A DNA stretch of 5,765 bases from Elusimicrobiota bacterium (GTDB lineage Bacteria > Elusimicrobiota > Elusimicrobia > Elusimicrobiales > Elusimicrobiaceae). The notes below the pieces were generated by a model. That model ran no database searches, had not been told where the DNA came from, and worked only from the letters and a program-made list of their open reading frames with translations. The stretch covers positions 1-5,765 of the forward strand of contig JAEXBW010000075.1 in assembly GCA_023393825.1 (NCBI GenBank), in the 5' to 3' direction. A program made the position numbers and the translations under genes. Of the stretch, positions 1 through 5,765 are shown one piece after another. Position 1 is the stretch's first letter. The number at the start of each line of letters is the position of its first letter.

Positions 1-1478
1 TCGCGTCTGTGGTTGCGGATAGAGCCTGATGCCAACTCCGTCCCGTTAAGCACCATATCAAATTGATACGAGCGCACGGCAAGCGGGTTAGTATCCAAAA
101 GCGGTATATCTTCCTCCACGGGGGCGGTAAAGGGGTTATGCGCGGCGTCGTAGCGGTCTTCCTCCGCAATGTACTCTAACAAGGGGAAGTTGACAACCCA
201 CATAGGCGCCCATTTTGTAAGCGGTTTAAGTTCCAAAAATTTAATAAGCTCTTTGCGCAACGCACCCATAAATAAAGCGCACGGCGTGGGCTTATCGGTG
301 CCGATGAAAACCGTGTCGCCCTCGGCCGTTTTAAGCGCGGCAGAAAGTGCGGACAGTTCCCCCTCCGTAAAAAACTTAACGGCGGAGCCTTCAAACTTGC
401 CGCCTTTAAACTTAAGCGTAACAAGGCCTTTTGCACCGTTGGCTTTAACAAGGTCTGTAAGTTTATCGGTAACGCCGCGGGTAAATTTAGCTTCCTGCCC
501 GTCGGCCTTTAACGCGCGGATAACGCCGCCTGCGGCAATGCTTTCCGCAAAAACCTTAAAGGTTGATGCTTTAAAAATTTCCGTAATATCGCTGATTTCC
601 ATACCAAAGCGCATATCTGGCTTATCGCTGCCGAAGCGGAGCAAAGCCTCTTGATACGGCAAGCGCAGGAAAGGCGTTTGTATGGTTTCGCCGACGGAGG
701 CAAACACTTCCTTCATCAACCCTTCGCCGACTGAAAAAATATCGTCAAGGTTTACAAAGGACATTTCCGTATCAATCTGCGTGTGTTCGGGCTGACGGTC
801 CGCGCGGAGGTCCTCGTCGCGGAAAGCGCGTGCCAGCTGGAAGTATCTGTCTATGCCGCTTGCCATAAGCGTCTGCTTAAACATTTGCGGCGATTGCGGC
901 AAAGCGTAAAATTTATTTTTATGCACGCGGGACGGCACAAGGTAATCGCGCGCGCCTTCGGGCGTGGAGCGGGTTAAGATTGGGGTTTCAATTTCCAAAA
1001 AACCGTTTTTATCAAAGTAATTTCTGGTTACCTGCGCGACGCGGTGGCGCAAAGTAAGGTTATGCACCATTCTGGGCGTGCGTAAATCAAGGTAGCGGTA
1101 TTTTAAGCGGATATCTTCCGATATATTTTTTTCATCATCAATGCCGAACGGCAATGGAACGCAGGTGTTTAAAAGTTCCACTTCCGCGGCAATAACTTCC
1201 ACCCCGCCCGTCGGGATATTTTTGTTTACATAACCTTCTTTACGCGCGGCAACCGCGCCAGTTATGCAAACAACGTATTCGTTTCTTAAGTCGGAGGCAG
1301 CCTCAAAAGCGGTTTTGTTGGACGGCTCTACAACAATTTGCACAAAGCCTGTTCTATCTCTTAAATCCAAAAATAAAACGCCGCCGTGGTTGCGGTAGCT
1401 GTGTACCCAGCCGCATAAAATTTGCGTCGTACCGATAAGTTGCGGAGTGATATTACCGCAGTAGTTTGTTCTTTTCAT
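1..1478 (-). CDS. aspS: Aspartyl-tRNA synthetase, bacterial type, 3' end cut by window edge
   Basis: This gene encodes the class II synthetase that charges tRNA-Asp with aspartate in the cytoplasm. My reading of the minus strand from the ATG at 1476-1478 stays open to base 1 and gives 492 residues. The N-terminal OB-fold anticodon-binding domain spans about residues 1-105 (CGWVHSYRNHGG at 22-33, then FLDLRDRTG). Motif 1 lies near 159-169 and QSPQMFK at 195-201. Motif 2, FRDEDLRADRQPEHTQID, starts at 219 with catalytic Arg220. A GAD-type insert follows at about 300-420, which marks the bacterial rather than the archaeal form. NGTELASGSIRNH lies near the cut. Bacterial AspRS is usually about 590 residues, so roughly 95 residues, including motif 3, lie outside the window. 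The gene starts 10 bases after hisS and has the SD AGGTGA at 1482-1487. His31 and Gly82 resemble non-discriminating enzymes (see findings). The family call is near certain. Confidence 0.97.
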   Translation of the reverse strand, partial: MKRTNYCGNITPQLIGTTQILCGWVHSYRNHGGVLFLDLRDRTGFVQIVVEPSNKTAFEAASDLRNEYVVCITGAVAARKEGYVNKNIPTGGVEVIAAEVELLNTCVPLPFGIDDEKNISEDIRLKYRYLDLRTPRMVHNLTLRHRVAQVTRNYFDKNGFLEIETPILTRSTPEGARDYLVPSRVHKNKFYALPQSPQMFKQTLMASGIDRYFQLARAFRDEDLRADRQPEHTQIDTEMSFVNLDDIFSVGEGLMKEVFASVGETIQTPFLRLPYQEALLRFGSDKPDMRFGMEISDITEIFKASTFKVFAESIAAGGVIRALKADGQEAKFTRGVTDKLTDLVKANGAKGLVTLKFKGGKFEGSAVKFFTEGELSALSAALKTAEGDTVFIGTDKPTPCALFMGALRKELIKFLELKPLTKWAPMWVVNFPLLEYIAEEDRYDAAHNPFTAPVEEDIPLLDTNPLAVRSYQFDMVLNGTELASGSIRNHRR

Positions 1479-1488
1479 AATTCACCTG

Positions 1489-2715
1489 TCAAATATTTTT
1501 TACGGCTTCAATAACCTGAGAAAGCGGATAAGTTTTTTGCTCGCCCGTTTTCAAATCTTTTATTACGACTGATGATGTTTCCAACTCGCTGGTGCCGATA
1601 ATAGCGGCTAAAGTTGCGCCTGTTTTGTCGGATTGCTTCATCTGCCCTTTTATGTTTTTGTCAAACAATCCGCCCTCAACGGCAATGCCGTTTTGGCGGA
1701 AATCCTGCATAAGGTTAAAGGCTGTTAAATCGCAAGATTTATCCATTGACACAACAAAAACTTTTTTGCGCTGTTCCTGCGCCACGGGGCCGCGCGCCGC
1801 AACTGTGCGTTCCGCGCCTAATGCCCAGCCGATAGCTGGTATCTGCGGGCCGCCCATACTTTTAATAAGCCCGTCGTAACGACCGCCGCCCGCAATTGCG
1901 TTTTGCGCGGTGTTGCCCGCCTGAAATTCAAACACGGTTCTTGTGTAATAATCAAGCCCGCGCACTAATGACGGGTCTTCCTCAAAATCTATTTTGCCTT
2001 TTAATAATTCTTTTACCTGCTCGTAATGTTCCACACAGGCGGGGCAAAGTTGCTGTTTGGGCGCGGTTTGTTTAAATCTGTCGCCGTCAATTTTGCAGTC
2101 AAGCACGCGCAAAGGATTGCGCTCTAATCTGTCCTGACACCTTTCGCAAAGCGTATCTTTAGACGAGGAAAGGAAGTCTATTAACTGCTGTCTGTAGGCG
2201 GGGCGGCATTCTGCGCAACCCAGCGAATTTATTTTTACTTTATAAGTATTTACGCCGAAAGCTTTAACAATATCTTTAAGTAAAAGTATTGCCTGCGCGT
2301 CGGCCGCGGGCGAACCGTTGCCCAAAAATTCCGCGCCAATTTGTTCAAATTCTCTGTAGCGGCCCGCCTGAGGACGTTCCGCACGGAACATATTACCGAT
2401 ATAAAAAAAGCTTTGCACGGGCGATGCTTGCGTAAAATTATTTTCTATATAAGCGCGCGCAACACCCGGTGTGCCTTCGGGGCGGAGGGCAAGCGTGCGT
2501 CCGCCTGCGTCTTCAAAAGCATACATTTCTTTTTGTACAATATCTGTACTGTCGCCCGTGGATTTTACAAATAATTCTTTAAGTTCCACAGTCGGTATAC
2601 GCAGCTCTGTAACGCCGTACAGCGCAAACATTTCGCGCGCTGCGGCTTCAAGCTTGGTTAGTGCTTCGGCATCAGCGCCGAACACATCTCTAAATCCTCT
2701 GACTAATTTTGACAT
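1489..2715 (-). CDS. hisS: Histidyl-tRNA synthetase
   Basis: This gene encodes the cytoplasmic class IIa enzyme that charges tRNA-His; it normally acts as a homodimer. The 408 residues are near the usual bacterial length of about 410-430. The start of the protein, RGFRD at residues 6-10, is typical. Motif 1 lies around 38-65 and LRPEGT at 77-82. Motif 2 is FRAERPQ at 110-116 followed by GRYREFEQIGAEF. The HisRS signature RGLDYY is at 252-257, GGGRYDGL at 276-283 and motif 3 GWALGAER at 296-303. The C-terminal anticodon-binding domain covers about 318-408. The insertion domain at about 165-235 carries Cys167/170, Cys190/193, Cys207 and Cys224/227, a pattern I recall from many bacterial HisRS and which might bind zinc. 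The gene is the first of a hisS-aspS operon, a common bacterial pairing. No SD precedes the ATG; the leader is an AT-rich stretch, and the protein may be translated from a leaderless message. Confidence 0.98.
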   Translation of the reverse strand: MSKLVRGFRDVFGADAEALTKLEAAAREMFALYGVTELRIPTVELKELFVKSTGDSTDIVQKEMYAFEDAGGRTLALRPEGTPGVARAYIENNFTQASPVQSFFYIGNMFRAERPQAGRYREFEQIGAEFLGNGSPAADAQAILLLKDIVKAFGVNTYKVKINSLGCAECRPAYRQQLIDFLSSSKDTLCERCQDRLERNPLRVLDCKIDGDRFKQTAPKQQLCPACVEHYEQVKELLKGKIDFEEDPSLVRGLDYYTRTVFEFQAGNTAQNAIAGGGRYDGLIKSMGGPQIPAIGWALGAERTVAARGPVAQEQRKKVFVVSMDKSCDLTAFNLMQDFRQNGIAVEGGLFDKNIKGQMKQSDKTGATLAAIIGTSELETSSVVIKDLKTGEQKTYPLSQVIEAVKNI

Positions 2716-2721
2716 AAAAAT

Positions 2722-2730
2722 ATTTTAGCA
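2722..2730 (-). promoter_or_regulatory. Candidate extended -10 promoter of hisS-aspS
   Basis: On the minus strand this reads TGCTAAAAT, an extended -10 element (TGn followed by a five-of-six match to TATAAT). The -35 region at the usual distance is poor (TTTTCC at 2745-2750), as is common for extended -10 promoters. The predicted start falls at about 2715, the A of the hisS ATG, so the message would have essentially no 5' leader. A second weak -10 (TATTAT at 2755-2760) could give a leader of about 33 bases, still without an SD. Confidence 0.5.
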
Positions 2731-2750
2731 TTTTATCTTGACGCGGAAAA

Positions 2751-2759
2751 TGGTATAAT
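2751..2759 (+). promoter_or_regulatory. Extended -10 promoter of tRNA-Ala (and probably asnS)
   Basis: TGGTATAAT is a perfect TATAAT with the extended TGn in front, and its predicted start at about 2766 lies just upstream of the tRNA. TTGACG at 2738-2743 looks like a -35 box but is only 10 bases from the -10, too close to work with it. The promoter is back to back with the hisS promoter inside a 55-base gap, so the two may compete for polymerase. Confidence 0.72.
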
Positions 2760-2770
2760 ATTTTTGTTAT

Positions 2771-2843
2771 GGGCGTGTAGCTCAGTTGGGAGAGCGCTTC
2801 GTTCGCAACGAAGAGGTCGTCGGTTCGATCCCGATCACGTCCA
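2771..2843 (+). tRNA. tRNA-Ala, anticodon CGC
   Basis: The sequence folds into a full cloverleaf of 73 bases. The acceptor stem pairs GGGCGTG with CACGTCC, the D stem pairs GCTC with GAGC, and the anticodon stem pairs CTTCG (2797-2801) with CGAAG (2809-2813). The T arm is GTCGG, loop TTCGATC, CCGAT. The seven-base anticodon loop TTCGCAA places CGC at 2804-2806, which reads the alanine codon GCG. The acceptor stem has a G3-T70 pair, the known alanine identity element, confirming the call independently of the anticodon. The discriminator is A2843. The 3' CCA is not encoded (CTT follows), so it must be added by a nucleotidyltransferase. GCG is used often in the neighbouring genes, which fits the presence of a dedicated CGC tRNA. 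Confidence 0.97.
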
Positions 2844-2887
2844 CTTTCCGATTTCTTTTTTATATCAGCAGTTAAGAAGGTGCAAAT

Positions 2888-4180
2888 ATGTCAAAAGTAT
2901 ATATTTCGGATATAGGCAAACATTTAGGACAAACAGTAACCCTGAAAGGGTGGCTTTACAACAAAAGATCCAGCGGCAAGCTGGTTTTTTTACAGCTGCG
3001 CGACGGTACGGGCATTATTCAATGCGTCGTTTTTAAAGGCGACGTAACTGAAGAAGTTTTTAATCTGTCCGACGGCCTTACGCAGGAATCTTCCATAACC
3101 GTAACGGGCGTTGTAAAAGAAGATAAACGCTCCCCCCTCGGTTTTGAGCTTGGCGTAAAAGATGTTACGCTTATACAAGCCGCAAAAGATTATCCCATTT
3201 CCAATAAAGAACACGGTACCGCATTTTTGATGGATAACAGACACCTTTGGCTGCGTTCCAGCAGACAGGTTGCCATCTTAAAAATAAGGGACGAAATTAT
3301 TTTTGCAATCCGCGAGTACTTCCGCAACAACGGTTTTACTTTGGTGGATTCCCCCATATTAACCCCCGCCGCGTGCGAGGGGACAAGCACACTTTTTGAG
3401 ACAGATTACTTTGACCAGAAAGCTTATTTATCCCAAAGCGGGCAGTTGTATGCCGAAGCGGGCGCAATGGCGCTGGGTAAAGTATATTGCTTTGGGCCTA
3501 CATTCCGCGCGGAAAAATCTAAAACCCGCAGACATTTGACGGAATTTTGGATGGTAGAGCCTGAAGTCGCCTTTAACGATTTAGACGACGATATGGACTT
3601 GGCGGAAGATTTTATCTGCTACATAGTCCAAAAAGTTTTACAGAACAGACAAGCCGAACTTAAAATTTTAGAGCGCGATATAACAAAGCTGGAAAATATT
3701 AAAAAACCTTTCCCGCGTATTTCTTATACCGAAGCTATTGAAATTTTAAATAAAAAAGGCAACCCGACGGAATGGGGCGGAGATATTGGCGGCGACGAAG
3801 AAACCGTAATATCGCAGAACTTTGACAGACCCGTTATGATACACCGCTACCCCGCGGCCATAAAAGCTTTTTATATGAAGCGCGACCCGCAAGACGCCAA
3901 ACTTGCACTTGCCGTTGACGTTATAGGCCCCGAAGGCTATGGCGAAATTATCGGCGGCAGCGTGAGAGAAGAAAGCTATGATACCTTAGTCGCCAGAATT
4001 AAAGAACAAGGCTTACCGCCCGAAGCTTTTGACTGGTACCTTGACCTTCGCAAATACGGCAGCGTGCCGCACGCGGGTTTCGGTATGGGTATTGAAAGAA
4101 TGGTAGCATGGGTTTGCGGGCTGCACCACGTCAGAGAAACGATACCGTTTGCAAGACTTATGGACAGACTTAAACCGTAA
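2888..4180 (+). CDS. asnS: Asparaginyl-tRNA synthetase
   Basis: This gene encodes the class IIb enzyme that attaches asparagine directly to tRNA-Asn in the cytoplasm. The 430 residues match the usual length of AsnRS (about 430-465). The N-terminal OB fold covers about residues 5-100 (VTLKGWLYNKRSSGKLVFLQ begins at 17). Motif 1 is around 150-160 (VDSPILTP). Motif 2 begins TFRAEKSKTRRHL at 205, followed by TEFWMVEPE. EFWM-EPE is diagnostic for AsnRS, whereas the related archaeal AspRS has a different sequence there. Motif 3, GFGMGIERMVAW, starts at 397 with Arg404. The start is supported by the SD AAGAAGGTG at 2874-2882, five bases upstream. The gene lies 44 bases after tRNA-Ala without a terminator or clear promoter of its own, so cotranscription with the tRNA is likely. 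The separation from AspRS is confident. Confidence 0.97.
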   Translation: MSKVYISDIGKHLGQTVTLKGWLYNKRSSGKLVFLQLRDGTGIIQCVVFKGDVTEEVFNLSDGLTQESSITVTGVVKEDKRSPLGFELGVKDVTLIQAAKDYPISNKEHGTAFLMDNRHLWLRSSRQVAILKIRDEIIFAIREYFRNNGFTLVDSPILTPAACEGTSTLFETDYFDQKAYLSQSGQLYAEAGAMALGKVYCFGPTFRAEKSKTRRHLTEFWMVEPEVAFNDLDDDMDLAEDFICYIVQKVLQNRQAELKILERDITKLENIKKPFPRISYTEAIEILNKKGNPTEWGGDIGGDEETVISQNFDRPVMIHRYPAAIKAFYMKRDPQDAKLALAVDVIGPEGYGEIIGGSVREESYDTLVARIKEQGLPPEAFDWYLDLRKYGSVPHAGFGMGIERMVAWVCGLHHVRETIPFARLMDRLKP

Positions 4181-4201
4181 GCTTTTGCTTAAAGTAAATT
4201 T

Positions 4202-4238
4202 AAACCCCCGCTCTTTTTAGAACGGGGGTTTTTGTTTG
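4202..4238 (+). terminator. Intrinsic terminator of asnS
   Basis: AAACCCCCG (4202-4210) pairs perfectly with CGGGGGTTT (4223-4231). An inner TCT/AGA stem closes a TTTT loop, and a T-rich tail (TTTTTG, then TTTG) follows. It begins 21 bases after the asnS stop codon and has a very GC-rich core in AT-rich surroundings, which is typical of a strong Rho-independent terminator. Confidence 0.93.
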
Positions 4239-4269
4239 GAACTAACCGTAAACCTATATAATTTGCCGT

Positions 4270-4314
4270 AAAAAAAATACCCTCCGCCAAAATAAAGCGA
4301 AGGGTATTTTATTT
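4270..4314 (-). terminator. Intrinsic terminator of the cysteine-rich gene, possibly bidirectional
   Basis: AAAATACCCT (4274-4283) pairs with AGGGTATTTT (4301-4310). After one mismatch, CGC at 4285-4287 pairs with GCG at 4297-4299 around a nine-base loop. On the minus strand the stem lies just after the stop of the 4325-5554 gene and ends in a run of eight T (bases 4270-4277 as A on the plus strand). On the plus strand TTTTATTT follows it, so it could also back up the asnS terminator. Confidence 0.9.
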
Positions 4315-4324
4315 CTGTTAAGAT

Positions 4325-5554
4325 TTATTTAGCGCAACATTTAACATCACGTTTGCCCATAGAGCAAGTTGTTTCCGTTTTAGTACACTTCAAATCTCTT
4401 ACTTGGCAATAATAACCTGAGTTATTTGACTGCTTCCAGCAGTTGCCTACTATTCTGCATTGAGATTCGCACGCAAGACCGGGGACGCCCGTAGTTCCGT
4501 AGCATTGTTTAACGCAAACTTCTTTTGCAAGTTGGTCGTTAAAATCGCCCAAAGAGTAGGAGGACGGCACTATCATACTTGTTGCGGCTTGGGTACAGGT
4601 AGACGACAGGGGGCTGCTGGTATTGTAATCGTCGGAAACCAAAGTCCATGTTCCCGCCTGTCCGTAAGAACCCAAATTGCCGCCGCCTTGGCAACCGCTG
4701 TTTTGGAAGTAGTCAACACAAGTTTTTGCGGTGCCTTGGCAGGTATAGCTGGTGGAAGAGGCATTGCAGGTATCGCTTGATTGTATTTGTGAAAGACTCA
4801 TATACCCCGCCTGTACGCTTGTACCGTATGTGTCCGTGCAAGCGGAAGGCATAACGCAGGCGCTGCCATTCCATGTATAACCGGAGTTGCCTACACAAGT
4901 ACTCCATTGACAGTCGGATTGACAAGTTTTTGTGCAATATTGGCTGGCGCCGCAATATTCCGTTGCGCCGGGGGCTGCCCCGCCCGAGCATGTGCAACTG
5001 GGCCCGCCGTTGCCCTTGCAAGCGAGCAGATTATATGAAACATCTTGGCCAAAAGCATTTTTTGCGCTAACGCTGCGCCATTCTAAATTGCAATTAGGGT
5101 TTGGGATTGCAATGCCGTCCACATAAATAGTGCCGGTGCCTACGTCTAACTTTCTTGTTGGCATATTAAGATTGGTGGCCTGAACCGCAACCGCGCCCGC
5201 AGATGAATTAGCCAATATATTGCCATTGGCCTGCGCAACGCCCGCTACGGTAAGTTTACTTTTTACGGCAATAGTAGCAGGATTAGAAGAATATACAGAA
5301 CCTTTTACCACAACAGGCTTGCCAAAGGTAAGCTTTCTGGTATCAAGGGTAAATTTAGAACTGTTCGCCTTAAGCGTTTTGGCGGAAACATTGCCGATAT
5401 CCTGAGCCAAAGCCGTGACGGATTTAGTTGTAATCTTATCATAAGACCCCGTTTTAACAGGGACATAAGATATAGTGTTAATGTTTTGCGCATTTGATAA
5501 AACGCACAAAACAGTAATGGCGAAGAAAAACAAACTTAAAGTCTTAATTTTCAT
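4325..5554 (-). CDS. Secreted cysteine-rich protein of unknown function, 409 residues
   Basis: I do not recognise a family for this protein. The start is the ATG at 5552-5554, chosen because the SD AAAGGA lies six bases upstream and a signal peptide follows at once; an ATG 15 codons further upstream lacks both. Residues 1-22 are a Sec signal peptide (MKIK, a hydrophobic core, probable cleavage after Ser-Asn-Ala22). There is no lipobox, so the protein is probably exported rather than lipid-anchored. Residues 23-154 have no cysteine, are rich in Thr, Val, Ala and Asn, and carry weak repeats (TRKLTFG at 72-78, SKLTVAG at 99-105, TRKLDVG at 133-139), suggesting stacked beta strands. Residues 155-407 hold 26 cysteines, an even number that fits extracellular disulfides, with YCTKTCQSDCQWSTC at 206-220, GYTWNGSACV at 225-234 and a terminal CCAK. 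No transmembrane segment or sorting signal is seen after the signal peptide. A surface, matrix or adhesion role is only a guess. Confidence 0.85.
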   Translation of the reverse strand: MKIKTLSLFFFAITVLCVLSNAQNINTISYVPVKTGSYDKITTKSVTALAQDIGNVSAKTLKANSSKFTLDTRKLTFGKPVVVKGSVYSSNPATIAVKSKLTVAGVAQANGNILANSSAGAVAVQATNLNMPTRKLDVGTGTIYVDGIAIPNPNCNLEWRSVSAKNAFGQDVSYNLLACKGNGGPSCTCSGGAAPGATEYCGASQYCTKTCQSDCQWSTCVGNSGYTWNGSACVMPSACTDTYGTSVQAGYMSLSQIQSSDTCNASSTSYTCQGTAKTCVDYFQNSGCQGGGNLGSYGQAGTWTLVSDDYNTSSPLSSTCTQAATSMIVPSSYSLGDFNDQLAKEVCVKQCYGTTGVPGLACESQCRIVGNCWKQSNNSGYYCQVRDLKCTKTETTCSMGKRDVKCCAK

Positions 5555-5560
5555 AAAAGT

Positions 5561-5566
5561 TCCTTT
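5561..5566 (-). promoter_or_regulatory. Ribosome binding site that fixes the start of the cysteine-rich gene
   Basis: On the minus strand this reads AAAGGA, six bases before the ATG at 5554. It supports the MKIKT start over the in-frame ATG at 5599, which would place a charged and aromatic 15-residue extension ahead of the signal peptide. Confidence 0.8.
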
Positions 5567-5628
5567 GTGCTGATAAAAATTACAAAACCATATCCACACA
5601 CTAAGCGAAGTAAATCCATATCATCTTG

Positions 5629-5634
5629 ATTATA
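5629..5634 (-). promoter_or_regulatory. Candidate proximal promoter (-10) of the cysteine-rich gene
   Basis: The minus strand shows a perfect TATAAT with a poor -35 (TTAAAT at 5652-5657, 17-base spacer). The predicted start is near 5622, giving a leader of about 68 bases. It lies in a very AT-rich stretch, where chance matches are common. Confidence 0.35.
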
Positions 5635-5717
5635 CCTAAATAAAATAAAAAATTTAAGTAAATATCAACTGATTTATGCAGTCTAAAAACAAAATAGCCC
5701 GCAATAGATATGTTCTT

Positions 5718-5746
5718 ATTGTAGCAGAGGTTCTTTATTTATACAA
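5718..5746 (-). promoter_or_regulatory. Candidate distal promoter of the cysteine-rich gene
   Basis: On the minus strand TTGTAT (5741-5746) is followed, after a 17-base spacer, by TACAAT (5718-5723), and TGC directly precedes the -10, making it an extended -10. Transcription would start near 5711 and leave a leader of about 157 bases. The element has better overall architecture than the proximal candidate. The rest of 5567-5765 shows no coding frame that I can support; an ATG at 5762 is too close to the edge to judge. Confidence 0.45.
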
Positions 5747-5765
5747 GAGGGCGGCAGATATATGT

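Noticed and set aside
169..977. Open frames of 64-161 codons within the aspS region, on both strands
   Set aside because: They overlap an AspRS frame with recognisable motifs throughout, and their own translations show no family features.
2738..2743. TTGACG as the -35 box of the tRNA promoter
   Set aside because: It is only 10 bases from TATAAT; a working spacer is about 16-18 bases. I relied on the extended -10 instead.
2771..2843. tRNA as an integration site for a mobile element
   Set aside because: No integrase gene, no direct repeat of the tRNA 3' end and a housekeeping gene follows directly.
2716..2887. T-box or other riboswitch control of the synthetase genes
   Set aside because: The spaces before hisS (55 bases) and asnS (44 bases after the tRNA) are far too short for a T-box, and no T-box core sequence or antiterminator is visible.
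4178..4191. Small hairpin TAAGC-TTTT-GCTTA over the asnS stop codon
   Set aside because: A perfect five-base-pair stem is too short to be a convincing terminator, and a strong one follows 11 bases later.
4460..5405. Several plus-strand and shifted frames over the cysteine-rich gene
   Set aside because: They lack SD sites and recognisable motifs, whereas the chosen frame has an SD, signal peptide, ordered cysteine pattern and a terminator just after its stop.
5533..5554. Lipoprotein signal around Cys17 of the cysteine-rich protein
   Set aside because: The residue before the cysteine is Leu (TVLC), not Gly, Ala or Ser, and the hydrophobic core continues past it; Ser-Asn-Ala22 is a better cleavage site.
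5702..5721. Inverted repeat CAATA-N10-TATTG upstream of the cysteine-rich gene
   Set aside because: Five-base arms in AT-rich sequence are expected by chance; there is no second copy or other support for an operator.

Overview
This is a compact bacterial chromosomal segment: an aminoacyl-tRNA synthetase and tRNA cluster (about 1-4240) followed by one gene for a secreted cysteine-rich protein that I cannot assign to a known family (4325-5554). Coding sequence mixes GC-rich codons (GCG, CGC, GGC) with AT-rich ones, and the short intergenic gaps are very AT-rich. Shine-Dalgarno sites precede three of the four protein genes. No T-box leader precedes any synthetase gene, which argues against a typical Firmicute. 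An Elusimicrobiota-like gut or environmental lineage is my best guess from the general style. That is a weak inference, not a demonstrated assignment.

Layout. On the minus strand, hisS (1489-2715) and aspS (1-1478, cut by the window edge before its motif 3) form a tight operon with a 10-base gap. Back to back with hisS, across only 55 bases, the plus strand carries tRNA-Ala(CGC) (2771-2843) and, 44 bases later, asnS (2888-4180). No terminator separates the tRNA from asnS, so they may share a transcript. asnS ends in a strong intrinsic terminator. It is met by a second hairpin serving the convergent gene at 4325-5554. The last 211 bases hold only that gene's SD, candidate promoters and AT-rich leader.

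How the genes fit together. Three class II synthetases (Asp, Asn, His) and one alanine tRNA all serve translation. The AspRS carries His31 and a nearby glycine, the residue types reported for non-discriminating AspRS enzymes that also charge tRNA-Asn, yet a dedicated AsnRS gene sits about 1.4 kb away. That suggests two routes to Asn-tRNA, or a relaxed AspRS used for another reason. hisS has no SD, and its best promoter would start transcription at about the A of its ATG, so it may be leaderless.

The cysteine-rich protein (409 residues) has a signal peptide, a cysteine-free beta-rich N-terminal half with weak repeats, and a C-terminal half with 26 cysteines, probably disulfide-bonded. It is the most novel item here. 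I saw no mobile element, CRISPR array or phage gene.
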